Shown here in pieces: positions 19,195-28,400 of a stretch of DNA of 64,000 bases. The stretch lies in assembly GCA_024234075.1 (NCBI GenBank), contig JACKOV010000002.1, positions 885,001 to 949,000 on the forward strand, written 5' to 3'. The position numbers and the translations under genes were made by a program. Origin of the DNA: Nevskiaceae bacterium (GTDB taxonomy: Bacteria > Pseudomonadota > Gammaproteobacteria > Steroidobacterales > Steroidobacteraceae). Below the pieces are notes generated by a model. The model searched no databases. It saw only the letters and a list, made by a program, of their open reading frames with translations, and was not told the DNA's origin. The number at the start of each line of letters is the position of its first letter. Position 1 is the first letter of the stretch.

Positions 19195-20826
19195 TCATCC
19201 CTCCGGTGAGGGTATTTCGAACCGACGCGGTTGGAGTGCCTGCCAGGCCAGCTCGACGGGATCCGCGCTGCTGGTGTCGATCACGTGAATCGTCAACCCT
19301 TCTTCCGCAGTCGGAGCCTCGGCATGCTCGTACTGCCACGCCAGTACGGTTTCGTCGGCTTCGGAGATGTCGCTGCCGGCGTTGCGGCGAGCCCGTAGAC
19401 GTTCGCGCAGCACGGCATCGGGAGCGGTGCAATGCAGCAGCAATGCGGTTGCGCCGCAGGCCGTGGCGAGATCGCGAAACGCAAGTCGCTGTGTGCGGTC
19501 GAGGAAGGTTGCGTCGCAAAGCACGCTGCGGCCGCTGCCGAGTGCGTCGCGAGTATGGGCGGCGAGTTGTGCATAGGTCAGCTCGGATGCCCGATCCGTG
19601 TAGAGGCCGGCGCCGGGCGCGGAACCGCTCGTCGCCAATGGTGCGATACCCGCGAGCCGCTTGCGCTCGCGGTCCGAGCGCAGATGGATCGCCCCGAGAC
19701 GCGGAGCAAGGTGACGTGCCAGCCAGGACTTGCCTGATCCGGACAGACCATGCAGCAGCAACAGGCGAGGCGGCGGGCGCGACAGCGTGCGGTGGGCGAC
19801 GGCCAGGTAGTCCGATTCGCGACGCCGCCAGCGCTGCACGGCCGTGACCGGGGTGGTTTCGGTGTCGGTGGTTGCGGATGCGCGGATGGCCATGATCTTG
19901 GCGCGGATCAGCGCGCGATGCGCGAGGTACAGGTCCAGAACCCGTAGCAGTGGGTAGTCGCCGCTGCGGTCGAGATAGGCATCGAGAAAGGTCAGCGCCA
20001 GATCGGCCCGGCCATGGCCTTCGAGATCGGCACAGACGAAGGCAACTTCGTCGGCAGTGTCGATATAGCGGAACGCCGGTTCGAACTCCAGCGCATCAAA
20101 AGGCGTGATTCGGCCGTCGAGGCGTACGAGGTTCGAGAGATGGAGGTCGCCGTGGCATTCGCGGATATGTCCGCCGCGGGCTCGAGTGGCGAGTGCCCTG
20201 CGGCTACGACGCAATTGCTGCGCCAGCCTGTGGCGCAGGGCTGCGGCTTCGCTGGGGCCGTGATTGGCGATGGTTTGCAACTCGGCCAAGTTGCGATGCA
20301 GCAGTCGTGCGACGGCAGTGGGTGTGCCGTAGTCGGTGTCGGCGGGCGGTGCTGGCAGTGTTTCGTGGATTCCGGCGAGCATTTCGCCGAAGTACGCCAG
20401 TTCGGCGGCGTCGATCCGCCCTGTCCTGACCAGGATGTCGAGTTCCTCGCCGCGATCGAACTGACGCATCTGCACCGCCGTTTCGATGATTGGGCCACTA
20501 CCCGTGAATGTGGCGATGCCGTCTGACGCGCGCACGGCCGCGACGCCGAGGTAGAGCACCGGTGCGAAGCGACGATTGAGGCGGACCTCTTCCGCGCATA
20601 GATGGGCGCGATGTGCCGGATCGCGGAAGTCGGCGAACGGGAACCGGACCGGGCGCTTGATCTTGTAGGCGTACTCGCCGGTCAACAGCACCCAGGACAT
20701 ATGCGTCTCGACGACGCGCAGCTCGCCGACCGGGTGCGGATAGGCTTGCGGCCGCAGCAGCCCGTGCAATGCCGCAGGAAGGCTGGTCGACGCCATGGCG
20801 GGGTGGGGTGGGGTCGGGGTCGTCAC
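19195..20826 (-). CDS. Fused aminoglycoside-phosphotransferase-like and P-loop kinase protein
   Basis: A 543-residue two-domain protein. Residues about 40-330 resemble the APH/choline-kinase fold: ATP-site lysine in YAYKIKRPVRFPF, catalytic loop CHGDLHLSNL, and FDALEFEP. Residues about 350-520 form a P-loop kinase with Walker A GLSGSGKS and the following RSDRERKR. This fusion (COG0645/COG2187 type) is widespread beside stress genes, but its substrate is not known. Two starts are possible: the ATG at 20826 and one 10 codons later (20796); neither has a clear ribosome-binding site. It converges on the LOG gene. Confidence 0.85.
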   Translation of the reverse strand: MTTPTPPHPAMASTSLPAALHGLLRPQAYPHPVGELRVVETHMSWVLLTGEYAYKIKRPVRFPFADFRDPAHRAHLCAEEVRLNRRFAPVLYLGVAAVRASDGIATFTGSGPIIETAVQMRQFDRGEELDILVRTGRIDAAELAYFGEMLAGIHETLPAPPADTDYGTPTAVARLLHRNLAELQTIANHGPSEAAALRHRLAQQLRRSRRALATRARGGHIRECHGDLHLSNLVRLDGRITPFDALEFEPAFRYIDTADEVAFVCADLEGHGRADLALTFLDAYLDRSGDYPLLRVLDLYLAHRALIRAKIMAIRASATTDTETTPVTAVQRWRRRESDYLAVAHRTLSRPPPRLLLLHGLSGSGKSWLARHLAPRLGAIHLRSDRERKRLAGIAPLATSGSAPGAGLYTDRASELTYAQLAAHTRDALGSGRSVLCDATFLDRTQRLAFRDLATACGATALLLHCTAPDAVLRERLRARRNAGSDISEADETVLAWQYEHAEAPTAEEGLTIHVIDTSSADPVELAWQALQPRRFEIPSPEG

Positions 20827-21052
20827 GGTTGCAGCATGATGGGCACGGTGCCTGCCCGCTATACGCAGTGCCGCGGATCGTGGTGCGGCGCCGCCGGCCG
20901 GCTGGCCGGAGCGCTGCGCTGGCCGACTGGACAGGCGCGACCGGCTCAGTGCAGGCTGCGCCTACTTTGCATGGATCCCGCGGTGATGGTCGTGGCGTCA
21001 CTCCGGCGCGCGACGCTGCGGGAGCCGGAAAGCGCCGAGGTCACTTCGATAG

Positions 21053-22018
21053 ATGTCTCAACCGGCGGAACCAGTGCTGGCCACACTCGGGGGTGGTTGC
21101 CCCACCCGGATGCTGCGTCGCTACTGGATGGCGATGCGGCCGGCGTTCCTGACGGCTTCGATCATGCCGGTGGTGGTCGGCACTGCCTGGGGGCAGGCTG
21201 TCGGCGGCAGGCTCGATTGGGTGGCGGCCTTGCTGGCGTTGTGGACGACTGCGCTGATACATGCCGGCGCCAATGTCCTCAACGACGTCGGTGACGAACT
21301 CGGCGGCACCGACCGCATCAATACGGAGCGTATCTATCCCTACACCGGCGGCTCTCGCCTGATCCAGAACGGTGTCATGAGCCTCGCGCAGATGCGTCAT
21401 TTCGGTGTCGGGCTGCTCACGATGGCGATGCTGTTCGGTGCGCTGCTGGTCTGGCTCAAAGGCCCAGTCGTGCTGCTGCTCGGCCTGATTGGCATTGTCC
21501 TCGCCGTGGCGTATTCCCTGCCGCCGCTGCGGCTCGTGTCGCGAGGCCTCGGCGAGCCGGTCATTGCCGCGGGTTTCGGGTTGCTGCCGGCGATGGGTGC
21601 GGCCTGGCTGCAGATGGGCCGGTTCGATTCGATGGCACTGCTGGTGGCGGTGCCGACCGCGATGTGGGTCACGGCGATTCTGCTGATCAACGAGGTACCG
21701 GACCTGCGGGCCGATGCCCTCGCAGGCAAGCGCACCTGGCCGGTGCGGTTCGGGATCCGCGGTACGCGTGCGATCTACGTGATGCTGCAGGGAGCGGCGT
21801 TTGCGGCGACGTTGCTGCTGGTGGTGTGCGGTGCGTTGCACTGGGGGGTGCTGCTGTTGTCGGTACCTTTGGCCGTGCTGGGTGTCGTGGCCGCACGCGG
21901 CATCGTTGCCGCGTCGGGGGCCGGGCGGGAGATCTTGCGCGGCAGTATCGAGAAGACGCTGGGCATCCACGCCCTCGGCAGCATCTGGATCGCTGCCTGG
22001 AGCTGCTTTGCAGGCTGA
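21053..22018 (+). CDS. UbiA-family prenyltransferase (MenA-like)
   Basis: A 321-residue integral membrane enzyme with about eight hydrophobic helices. The two Asp-rich motifs of the UbiA superfamily are NVLNDVGDELGGTD (about residues 73-86) and NEVPDLRADALAGKRT (about 213-228), which bind the prenyl diphosphate through magnesium. The order and spacing are closest to 1,4-dihydroxy-2-naphthoate prenyltransferases, but no other menaquinone gene is in the window, so the acceptor is uncertain. Confidence 0.85.
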   Translation: MSQPAEPVLATLGGGCPTRMLRRYWMAMRPAFLTASIMPVVVGTAWGQAVGGRLDWVAALLALWTTALIHAGANVLNDVGDELGGTDRINTERIYPYTGGSRLIQNGVMSLAQMRHFGVGLLTMAMLFGALLVWLKGPVVLLLGLIGIVLAVAYSLPPLRLVSRGLGEPVIAAGFGLLPAMGAAWLQMGRFDSMALLVAVPTAMWVTAILLINEVPDLRADALAGKRTWPVRFGIRGTRAIYVMLQGAAFAATLLLVVCGALHWGVLLLSVPLAVLGVVAARGIVAASGAGREILRGSIEKTLGIHALGSIWIAAWSCFAG

Positions 22019-22045
22019 GTGTGCCGTGTCGCGCGGCGCGGCAGT

Positions 22046-22285
22046 TCAGATGCCGGCTTTGCCGAACAGGTCGGCGATCTGCCGCAGCGTTGCCGCGACC
22101 TCGGGGTGTTCGGCCTCGAACCGCACGGCGTATTCTCTTGCCGAGCTGCGATGCGAGTCGAATTTCTGCAGGTCGCGCGCCAGTACCGTCAGCAGCTCAC
22201 GCGATTCGTGATCGAGCGCCGTGGCGCGCTCGAGCTCGGCGTGCAGGCGACGCAGCAAGGTAGGCAGTTCGCTGCCGGTGCTCAT
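22046..22285 (-). CDS. DUF4404-family small protein
   Basis: A 79-residue, mostly helical, acidic protein (LLRRLHAELERA, LLTVLARDLQKF, HPEVAATLRQIADLFGKAGI) matching the small DUF4404 family of unknown function. The start ATG at 22285 has a perfect AGGAGG 8 bases upstream and overlaps the stop of the upstream cytochrome gene by the ATGA arrangement, so the two are translated together. Confidence 0.8.
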   Translation of the reverse strand: MSTGSELPTLLRRLHAELERATALDHESRELLTVLARDLQKFDSHRSSAREYAVRFEAEHPEVAATLRQIADLFGKAGI

Positions 22286-22839
22286 CGTGTGTCCTCCTGG
22301 CGAGCTGATGGTGGGGTCGGTGCGATCGGTACCGCAGGTACTGCGGGCCCTGCGTGGCGCTGGATCGTGCCGAGGTACCCGACCAGGCGGTCGATCAGGG
22401 TCGTCGCGGCCGTGGCGCCGGCTTCGGGTGCGCCTGCCGTCGCCGTCGCGAACTCGTAACCCCAGATCGGCATCCGGCGCCCGCCGTGGGCGGCGGGTAC
22501 TTCCCGACCGTCGACGATGCGGCGCACGGTTTCGGTGGGGAAGGGATCGCCGGGCCGACGGATCAAGCGCGTGAGATCTGGCACCTCGACCCGCAGCAAT
22601 GGCGCGACTGGCCCGTCGCCACGGCCACCAGCGCCATGGCAGCTCGCGCAGAACCGCGTGTAAAGCTGTGCGCCGGTGTGGTTGGAGTGGTCCTGCGCCC
22701 CGGCCGTCGAAGCGAACACCGCGAGCAAGGGCAGGAGCAGCGCAAGCCATGCAACTCCCGGCAGGCGCATCGAGCGGGCTCCATGATCGGCGCGGGCTGC
22801 ACCATCCGCAGCGCGTCTGGTGATGTGCAAGGTGTTCAT
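22282..22839 (-). CDS. Periplasmic c-type cytochrome
   Basis: A 185-residue protein. An extended signal sequence (hydrophobic core about 28-46, ending STAGAQ) precedes a mono-haem cytochrome c domain with CASCHGAGG (haem-binding CxxCH at about residues 64-68) and the Met-ligand region RRMPIWGYEF. A Pro-rich tail follows. GAGGATC lies before the ATG at 22839; an internal ATG 23 codons later is an alternative. It probably shuttles electrons in the periplasm; no oxidoreductase partner is adjacent. Confidence 0.87.
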   Translation of the reverse strand: MNTLHITRRAADGAARADHGARSMRLPGVAWLALLLPLLAVFASTAGAQDHSNHTGAQLYTRFCASCHGAGGRGDGPVAPLLRVEVPDLTRLIRRPGDPFPTETVRRIVDGREVPAAHGGRRMPIWGYEFATATAGAPEAGATAATTLIDRLVGYLGTIQRHAGPAVPAVPIAPTPPSARQEDTR

Positions 22840-22868
22840 GGACGGATCCTCGTGAGCCGACGGTCGTC

Positions 22869-23360
22869 TCAGTCCGTTTCCTGGGCGGCGAGACCCGGTA
22901 CGTACTTCGAGTAGACGTAGATTGGTATCGCCAGTGTACCGAGATGTTGCTCGAGTAGCGGCCGTACGTCCTGCCAGTCCAGGCCGCCGACGCCGGTGGC
23001 GATCCGCGGCAATGCGAGGCTCGCAAACCGTTCTTTCTCGACCAGCTTGTGCAGCGCCTTCAGCGCATGGCTGACATGGGTGAGGGAAGCGCGCCCCGGC
23101 CGCCCGCCATGATGCCCTTCGGCGCCTTCCTGCGTGAACAGGCTGACGATGCGTACACCGCCGGCACCCATCCAGGTCCAGACCTCGCCCGGTTTCGGGT
23201 GAGTAGTCTGGCAGTAGTGGCGGAAATCTTTGTAGAGCGCCGGCCAGCGCTCGCGCAAGGCGAGTGCGAGACCTTGCGAGAATGGATCATTCGGGGCGAC
23301 GCCGTGTGCCAGGGCGGCGGCTTTCGATTCGAGCAAGTCGCCCTGCAATTCCTTGATCAT
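22869..23360 (-). CDS. Macrodomain protein (ADP-ribose binding/hydrolysis)
   Basis: A 163-residue protein consisting of a single macrodomain. It begins MIKELQGDLLESKAAALAHG, like the TARG1/ALC1-type macrodomains, and contains GVRIVSLFTQEG and the late loop PRIATGVGGLDW expected around the distal ribose. Such proteins bind or remove ADP-ribose. A Shine-Dalgarno GAGGTAA precedes the ATG. No DarT-like ADP-ribosyltransferase lies next to it, so it is unlikely to be a DarG antitoxin. It is transcribed toward the cytochrome/DUF4404 pair with a 29-bp gap. Confidence 0.85.
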   Translation of the reverse strand: MIKELQGDLLESKAAALAHGVAPNDPFSQGLALALRERWPALYKDFRHYCQTTHPKPGEVWTWMGAGGVRIVSLFTQEGAEGHHGGRPGRASLTHVSHALKALHKLVEKERFASLALPRIATGVGGLDWQDVRPLLEQHLGTLAIPIYVYSKYVPGLAAQETD

Positions 23361-23557
23361 CTGCTTACCTCGGTGACGTTACCGGTCTGGAGTGTGAGTC
23401 TTCCGCGAGGGGAGTACACAGCAATAGTCTGGCCGCTCGCGCCCCTTAAAGACTGCAGTGTCGGGATCTGCCGCGGCGGTCGCTATCCGCAGAAACGGCC
23501 GTGACCTGCGGCATGTCCGTATCCGCCACCGTCGAAGTGGGGTACGGCGTCGATCGC

Positions 23558-23947
23558 TCAGCACCGTATCGTGCGGCGCAGTCTGGTCGTGGGCGGGCCG
23601 CAGTAGATGCTGTGCAGCACCTCGATGACCTGTGCCGCCGGACCTGGCTTCAACGAGTAGTAGATCGTCTGCGCAACGCGGCGGGTCGAGACGATGCCTT
23701 GTTCGCGCAAGACGGCCAGGTGCTGCGACGTTGCCGACTGGCTGAGCGGCAGGCGGGCGATCAACTCGCCGACCGCCAGCTCACCGTCGGCCAGATTGCA
23801 GAGAATCATCAAGCGCTGGCTGTTGCCGAGCGCACGCAGCAGTGCGGCAGCCTGCTCGGCGTGTGGTCGCATCGACTGCGCCTGGGGGGCCGGGCGGGCG
23901 GACTGGCGCGACCGACCTGTGCCGGCGGGTGAGGACTGGCTGCTCAT
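23558..23947 (-). CDS. ArsR-family transcriptional repressor
   Basis: A 129-residue winged-helix regulator: AALLRALGNSQRLMILCNLA, ELIARLPLSQSATSQHLAVL and LREQGIVSTRRVAQTIYYSL form the ArsR DNA-binding core. The start is placed at the ATG 23947; an in-frame ATG at 24001 would add 18 residues. The only cysteines are in CNLADGE and near the C-terminus (IYCGPP, IRC). The C-terminal ones might allow redox or metal sensing, but no classical metal site is evident. It is divergent from the DUF2892-RND efflux operon with a palindromic operator between them, so it most likely represses that operon. Confidence 0.87.
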   Translation of the reverse strand: MSSQSSPAGTGRSRQSARPAPQAQSMRPHAEQAAALLRALGNSQRLMILCNLADGELAVGELIARLPLSQSATSQHLAVLREQGIVSTRRVAQTIYYSLKPGPAAQVIEVLHSIYCGPPTTRLRRTIRC

Positions 23948-24006
23948 GGACGCTCGCTGTGGATGCGCTGGGAATCGACCCTGGTCGTCAGTATATTCCA
24001 AGGCTT

Positions 24007-24035
24007 GCTAAATTAGTAAATTCTAATATATTAGC
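24007..24035. promoter_or_regulatory. Probable ArsR-type operator (nested inverted repeats)
   Basis: In an AT-rich island within GC-rich DNA, ATTAG (24012-24016) and CTAAT (24023-24027) form a perfect inverted repeat spaced by 6 bases. Around it GCTAA (24007-24011) and TTAGC (24031-24035) form a second, almost concentric one. It lies 28 bp before the DUF2892 start and 60 bp before the ArsR start, the expected place for an ArsR repressor acting on both. Confidence 0.65.
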
Positions 24036-24062
24036 CGGGAAGCTGTCGCAGGAGGCTCGGTC

Positions 24063-24266
24063 ATGAACATCGATCGCATCGTTCTCGCATTCGCCGGCAC
24101 CATGGTACTGCTCAGTCTGGCGTTGTCGTGGCTGGTTTCGCCCTGGTGGCTGCTGCTGGGGGCTTTCGTCGGGCTGAATATGTTGCAGGCCGCATTCACC
24201 GGCAGCTGCCCGTTGGTCATGCTACTGCGGCGCACCGGCGTACCGCCGGGTAGCGCGTTCCGATGA
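24063..24266 (+). CDS. DUF2892-family inner-membrane protein (YgaP-like)
   Basis: A 67-residue protein with two short hydrophobic helices (about 5-27 and 27-47), the layout of the DUF2892 family and of the membrane part of rhodanese YgaP. It starts MNIDRIVLAFAGTMVLLS and includes GSCPLVMLLRRTG, with the single Cys typical of the family. AGGAGG lies upstream. It is the first gene of the efflux operon and overlaps the adaptor gene by ATGA. ArsR plus DUF2892 pairs are often found with sulfur stress genes; here there is no rhodanese domain. Confidence 0.83.
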   Translation: MNIDRIVLAFAGTMVLLSLALSWLVSPWWLLLGAFVGLNMLQAAFTGSCPLVMLLRRTGVPPGSAFR

Positions 24267-25420
24267 GCATGGTCGTGGCGCCGGCTCGCGGACGTCGGCC
24301 GCAAGCTGGGCTCGGCGGGCGATGCTGCGGGGTGCGTGTCGCCTCGATCGTCGTGACTCTGGTGGGGCTCGCGGCGTGCAGCCGCGAGGCGCCGCCGTCG
24401 GACGCATCCCCGTCCGCGGCGCCGCCGTTCGCCGTGCTCGAGGTACAGCCGGAGTTGATTCCGGTCGAACGGCGACTTGACGGCACGATCGAAGCGGTCA
24501 ATCAGAGCACGGTCTCGGCCCAGACGGCCGGCCGTGTGGCTGCGATCGAGTTCGACATCAACGACTTCGTGCCGGCCGGAGCGGTGCTCCTGCGGTTACG
24601 CTCGACCGAACAACGTGCCGGTCTGGCCCAGGCGCAGGCTGCGCTGACTGAAGCCACCGCTCGCGAGACCGAGGCGCAGACACGCTACCGACGGATCGCC
24701 GACATGCAGGCGCGCCAGGTCGTGCCGAAGGCGATGCTCGACGAGGCGACCGCAAATCGCGATGCTGCGATCGCGCGCCTGCAGGCGGCTCGCGCCGCGG
24801 TGGCGAGCGCACGGGAAGGCCTCGACTACACGGAGGTTCGTGCCCCGTACGCCGGGGTCGTTACCCAGCGTCACGTACAGGTCGGCGAATCGGTCGCGCC
24901 CGGCACGCCGCTGGTCAGCGGTCTCTCGCTGCAGTATTTGCGGGTGGCTGTCGATGTGCCGCAACGGGTCGTCGAGCAGGTGCGCCGCACCGCCCAGGCC
25001 GCGGTCTACGTCGGCGAGCGGCGTGTGCCGGCCGAGCGGCTGACCATCTTCCCGGTCGCGACACCCCAGTCGAATACGTTCCGCGCCCGGGTCGATCTGC
25101 CGGAGAATGCAGCGGATCTTTATCCCGGCATGTTCGTCAAGGTCGGCTTCGTGGTCGGGCAGGCGCAGCGGTTGATGGTGCCGGCCTCGGCCGTGGTCCG
25201 TCGCAGCGAGGTCACCGGAGTCTATGTCTGGACCGCAGACGGTCGCACCGCGCTGCGCCAGGTGCGGCTCGGCCAACTGACCGAGGGTCGCTACGAGATT
25301 GCAGCAGGGCTCGTGGCCGGCGATCAGGTCGCGCTCGAGCCGCTGGCCGCGATGATCCACCTCGCCGGTGAAGGCAGCGATCGAGTCGCGCAGGCTGGCG
25401 GTGCGGAGCACGGATCTTGA
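24263..25420 (+). CDS. RND efflux periplasmic adaptor (HlyD/MFP family), lipoprotein
   Basis: A 385-residue membrane-fusion protein. Residues 1-39 end in a lipobox LAAC (Cys39), so it should be a lipoprotein. Next comes the split biotinyl-lipoyl domain (VSAQTAGRVAAIEFDINDFV and YTEVRAPYAGVVTQRHVQVG) flanking an alpha-helical hairpin rich in Ala/Glu/Arg (about 110-190). The beta-barrel and membrane-proximal domains follow. It links the RND pump encoded directly downstream (TTGA overlap) to the outer-membrane channel. Confidence 0.9.
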   Translation: MSMVVAPARGRRPQAGLGGRCCGVRVASIVVTLVGLAACSREAPPSDASPSAAPPFAVLEVQPELIPVERRLDGTIEAVNQSTVSAQTAGRVAAIEFDINDFVPAGAVLLRLRSTEQRAGLAQAQAALTEATARETEAQTRYRRIADMQARQVVPKAMLDEATANRDAAIARLQAARAAVASAREGLDYTEVRAPYAGVVTQRHVQVGESVAPGTPLVSGLSLQYLRVAVDVPQRVVEQVRRTAQAAVYVGERRVPAERLTIFPVATPQSNTFRARVDLPENAADLYPGMFVKVGFVVGQAQRLMVPASAVVRRSEVTGVYVWTADGRTALRQVRLGQLTEGRYEIAAGLVAGDQVALEPLAAMIHLAGEGSDRVAQAGGAEHGS

Positions 25421-28400
25421 ATCCCGTCTCGCCGCCACACGCTGGACTGGGCCTGTCAGGCCGTCTCGCGGCGTTTTTCCTGTGCAATCCGCTGACGCCG
25501 CTGATCGCGGTGGCGGCGCTGCTGCTCGGCCTGTTCGCGGTGCTGGTGACGCCGCGCGAGGAGGAGCCGCAGATCGACGTCACGTTCGCGAACGTGTTCG
25601 TGCCGTTTCCCGGTGCGTCGTCGGAGCAGGTCGAAAGCCTCGTGGCCTCGCCGATGGAGCAACTGCTCAGCGAGATGGTCGGGGTCAAGCATATCTTCTC
25701 GACCTCGACGCCGGGGCTGGCCGTGCTTACGGTGCAGTTCGAGGTCGGCGAGCCGCGTACCGCGGCCATTGTGCGGCTGTACGACGCGATCCATTCGAAT
25801 CGGGATTGGCGGCCCGCGAATCTCGGCGTCGGCGAGCCGCTGGTGCGGCCCGGCGGTATCGACGACGTGCCGATCCTGGCGCTGACGCTCTGGACACGCG
25901 ATCCGAGTCGCGGCGCCTGGGAGCTTGGCCAGGTCGCGCGTTCGATCGAAACCGAAATCCAGCGGGTCCCCGGCACGCGCGATGTCTACACGATCGGCAG
26001 CCCCGCGAACCTGGTGCGGGTGCAGCTCGATGCGCAACGACTCGCGAGCCACCAGCTCACCGTGGCCGAGGTCGCCGCTGCGCTGCAAGCGGCCAATCTC
26101 GTGCGCCAGGCCGGCAGTCTGGTAGGGCAGGGGCGCGCGATCCCGGTGCAGATCGGCGAGTTTCTCGCCGGAGCCGACGAGGTTGCCGGGCTGGTCGTGG
26201 GGACGCACGGCGGTAAACCAGTATATCTCGAGGATGTCGCCGAGGTGGGTGCCGCGCCGGAACTGCCGGTTTCCCATGTCTGGTTCGGCAGTGGCGCCGC
26301 GGCACGGGCCGATCAGGCGGTCGAGCATGCGCCTGCGGTGACGATCGCGGTTTCGAAGAAGCCCGGCGAGAATGCGATCGATGTCAGCAGACAGGTGCTG
26401 GAGCGCATCCGGGTGCTTGAGAGCAGTCATCTGCCGGAGGGTGTCGAGGTCAGCGTGACGCGCAACTACGGTGTCACCGCCGACGACAAGGCACAGAAGC
26501 TGATCCAGAAGCTGCTGTTCGCGACCGCGTCGGTCGTGTTGCTGGTCGTGCTGACCATGGGGCGGCGCGAGGCAGCTGTAGTGGGCGCGGCAGTGATTGT
26601 CACTCTCGCGGCGACCTTGTTCGCCTCCTGGGCCTGGGGTTTCACGATCAACCGCGTTTCGCTGTTCGCGCTGATTTTCTCGATCGGCATCCTGGTCGAC
26701 GATGCGATCGTGATCGTCGAGAACATCCATCGCCGCATGGCGCTCGAGCGCGCGCCGCTCGATGCGCTGATTCCGCGGGCCGTCGACGAGGTGGGCGGTC
26801 CGACGATCCTCGCGACCTTCACCGTGATTGCGGCCCTGTTGCCGATGGCTTTCGTCAGCGGGCTGATGGGGCCGTACATGAGCCCGATCCCGATCAACTC
26901 CAGCATGGGCATGTTGATCTCGCTGGCGGTCGCGCTGGTTTTCACGCCATGGCTGTCGCGCAAGCTGCTTGGCAGTGCGCATGATGCAGCGGGTGCGCCG
27001 GCTGCGGCCGGGGAACAGGGCGGCGACGGCGAGCATGCCGTCGAGAAGGTCGCGGTGCCGCCACGGGATCGCATCCAGGAGCTGTTCACCCGGCTGATTC
27101 GGCCCTTGCTCGAAGGCGAGGCCGGCAAGCGGCGGCGTCACCGGCTGTACTGGGGGGTACTGGCGGCGATCGTCGTTGCGGTGTCGCTCGCGGCCGTGCA
27201 ACTCGTGGTGCTGAAGATGCTGCCGTTCGACAACAAGTCGGAGTTTCAGGTGGTGCTCGACATGCCGGAGGGCACGCCGCTCGAAACGACTGCGCGGGCG
27301 CTCGACGAGCTCGCGGCCGTGGTGCGTGCGCTGCCGGAGGTCAGCGATTTCCAGGCCTACGCCGGTACCTCGGCACCGATCAACTTCAATGGTCTGGTGC
27401 GCCAGTACAATCTGCGCCAGCGCCCCGAACTCGGCGATCTGCAGGTGAACCTGGTGGACAAGCACCGGCGCGACCGCCAGAGCCACGAGATCGCCCTCGC
27501 CGTGCGCCCGCAGCTTGCGCAGATCGCACAGCGCTACGGCGCGACGCTGCAGGTGGTCGAGGTGCCGCCGGGGCCGCCGGTCATGGCGCCGATCGTCGCC
27601 GAGATCTACGGGCCGTCGCGTGCCGAGCAGCGCCGTGTCGCCGGCGAGCTGCGCAAGCTGTTCGACACCACGCCGGACATCGTCGACGGCAACGACAGTC
27701 TGGAGGCCGAGGCGATGCGCCTGACGCTGCTCGTGGATCGCGACAAGGCGGCTCGGCTCGGCGTGTCGCAGCAGCAGGTCGGCGAAGTGCTGGCCGCCGC
27801 CCTCGGCGGCTTCGATGCCACCTTCGTCCATGGCGGGCGGGAGCGCCAGCCGGTGGCGGTGCGGCTGCAGTTGCCGGCCGGGGACATGGCGGACGTGGGG
27901 TCGCTGCTCGAGCTCGAATTGCGCGGTGCCGACGGCGCCATGTTGCCGTTGTCGGAGATCGTCGAAGTGCGCGAGTCGGCCTGGGACGGCGCGATCCATC
28001 ACAAGGATCTGCTGCCGGTCGTCTATGTGACCGGCGACATGGCGGGCCGGCTCGACAGCCCGCTCTACGGCATGTTCCGGATCGTCGGCAGGGCCGGCGG
28101 TCCGCCGCCCGCAGGACTGGGTCTCAGTCAGCGGTTCATCGAGCCGCCGGCCAGCCCGAACGAGCTTGCGATCAAGTGGGATGGCGAGTGGCAGATCACC
28201 TACGAAACCTTCCGCGACATGGGGCTCGCCTATGCGGTCGGCCTGGTGCTGATCTACCTGCTGGTGGTGGCGCAGTTCGGCTCCTATGCGGTGCCGCTGA
28301 TCATCATGGCGCCGATCCCGCTGACCCTGATCGGCGTGATGCCGGGGCATGCGCTGCTCGGTGCACAGTTCACTGCGACCTCGATGATCGGCATGATCGC

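Noticed and set aside
22869..23360. DarG antitoxin of a DarTG pair
   Set aside because: No DarT-like gene is adjacent and the protein is a single short macrodomain.
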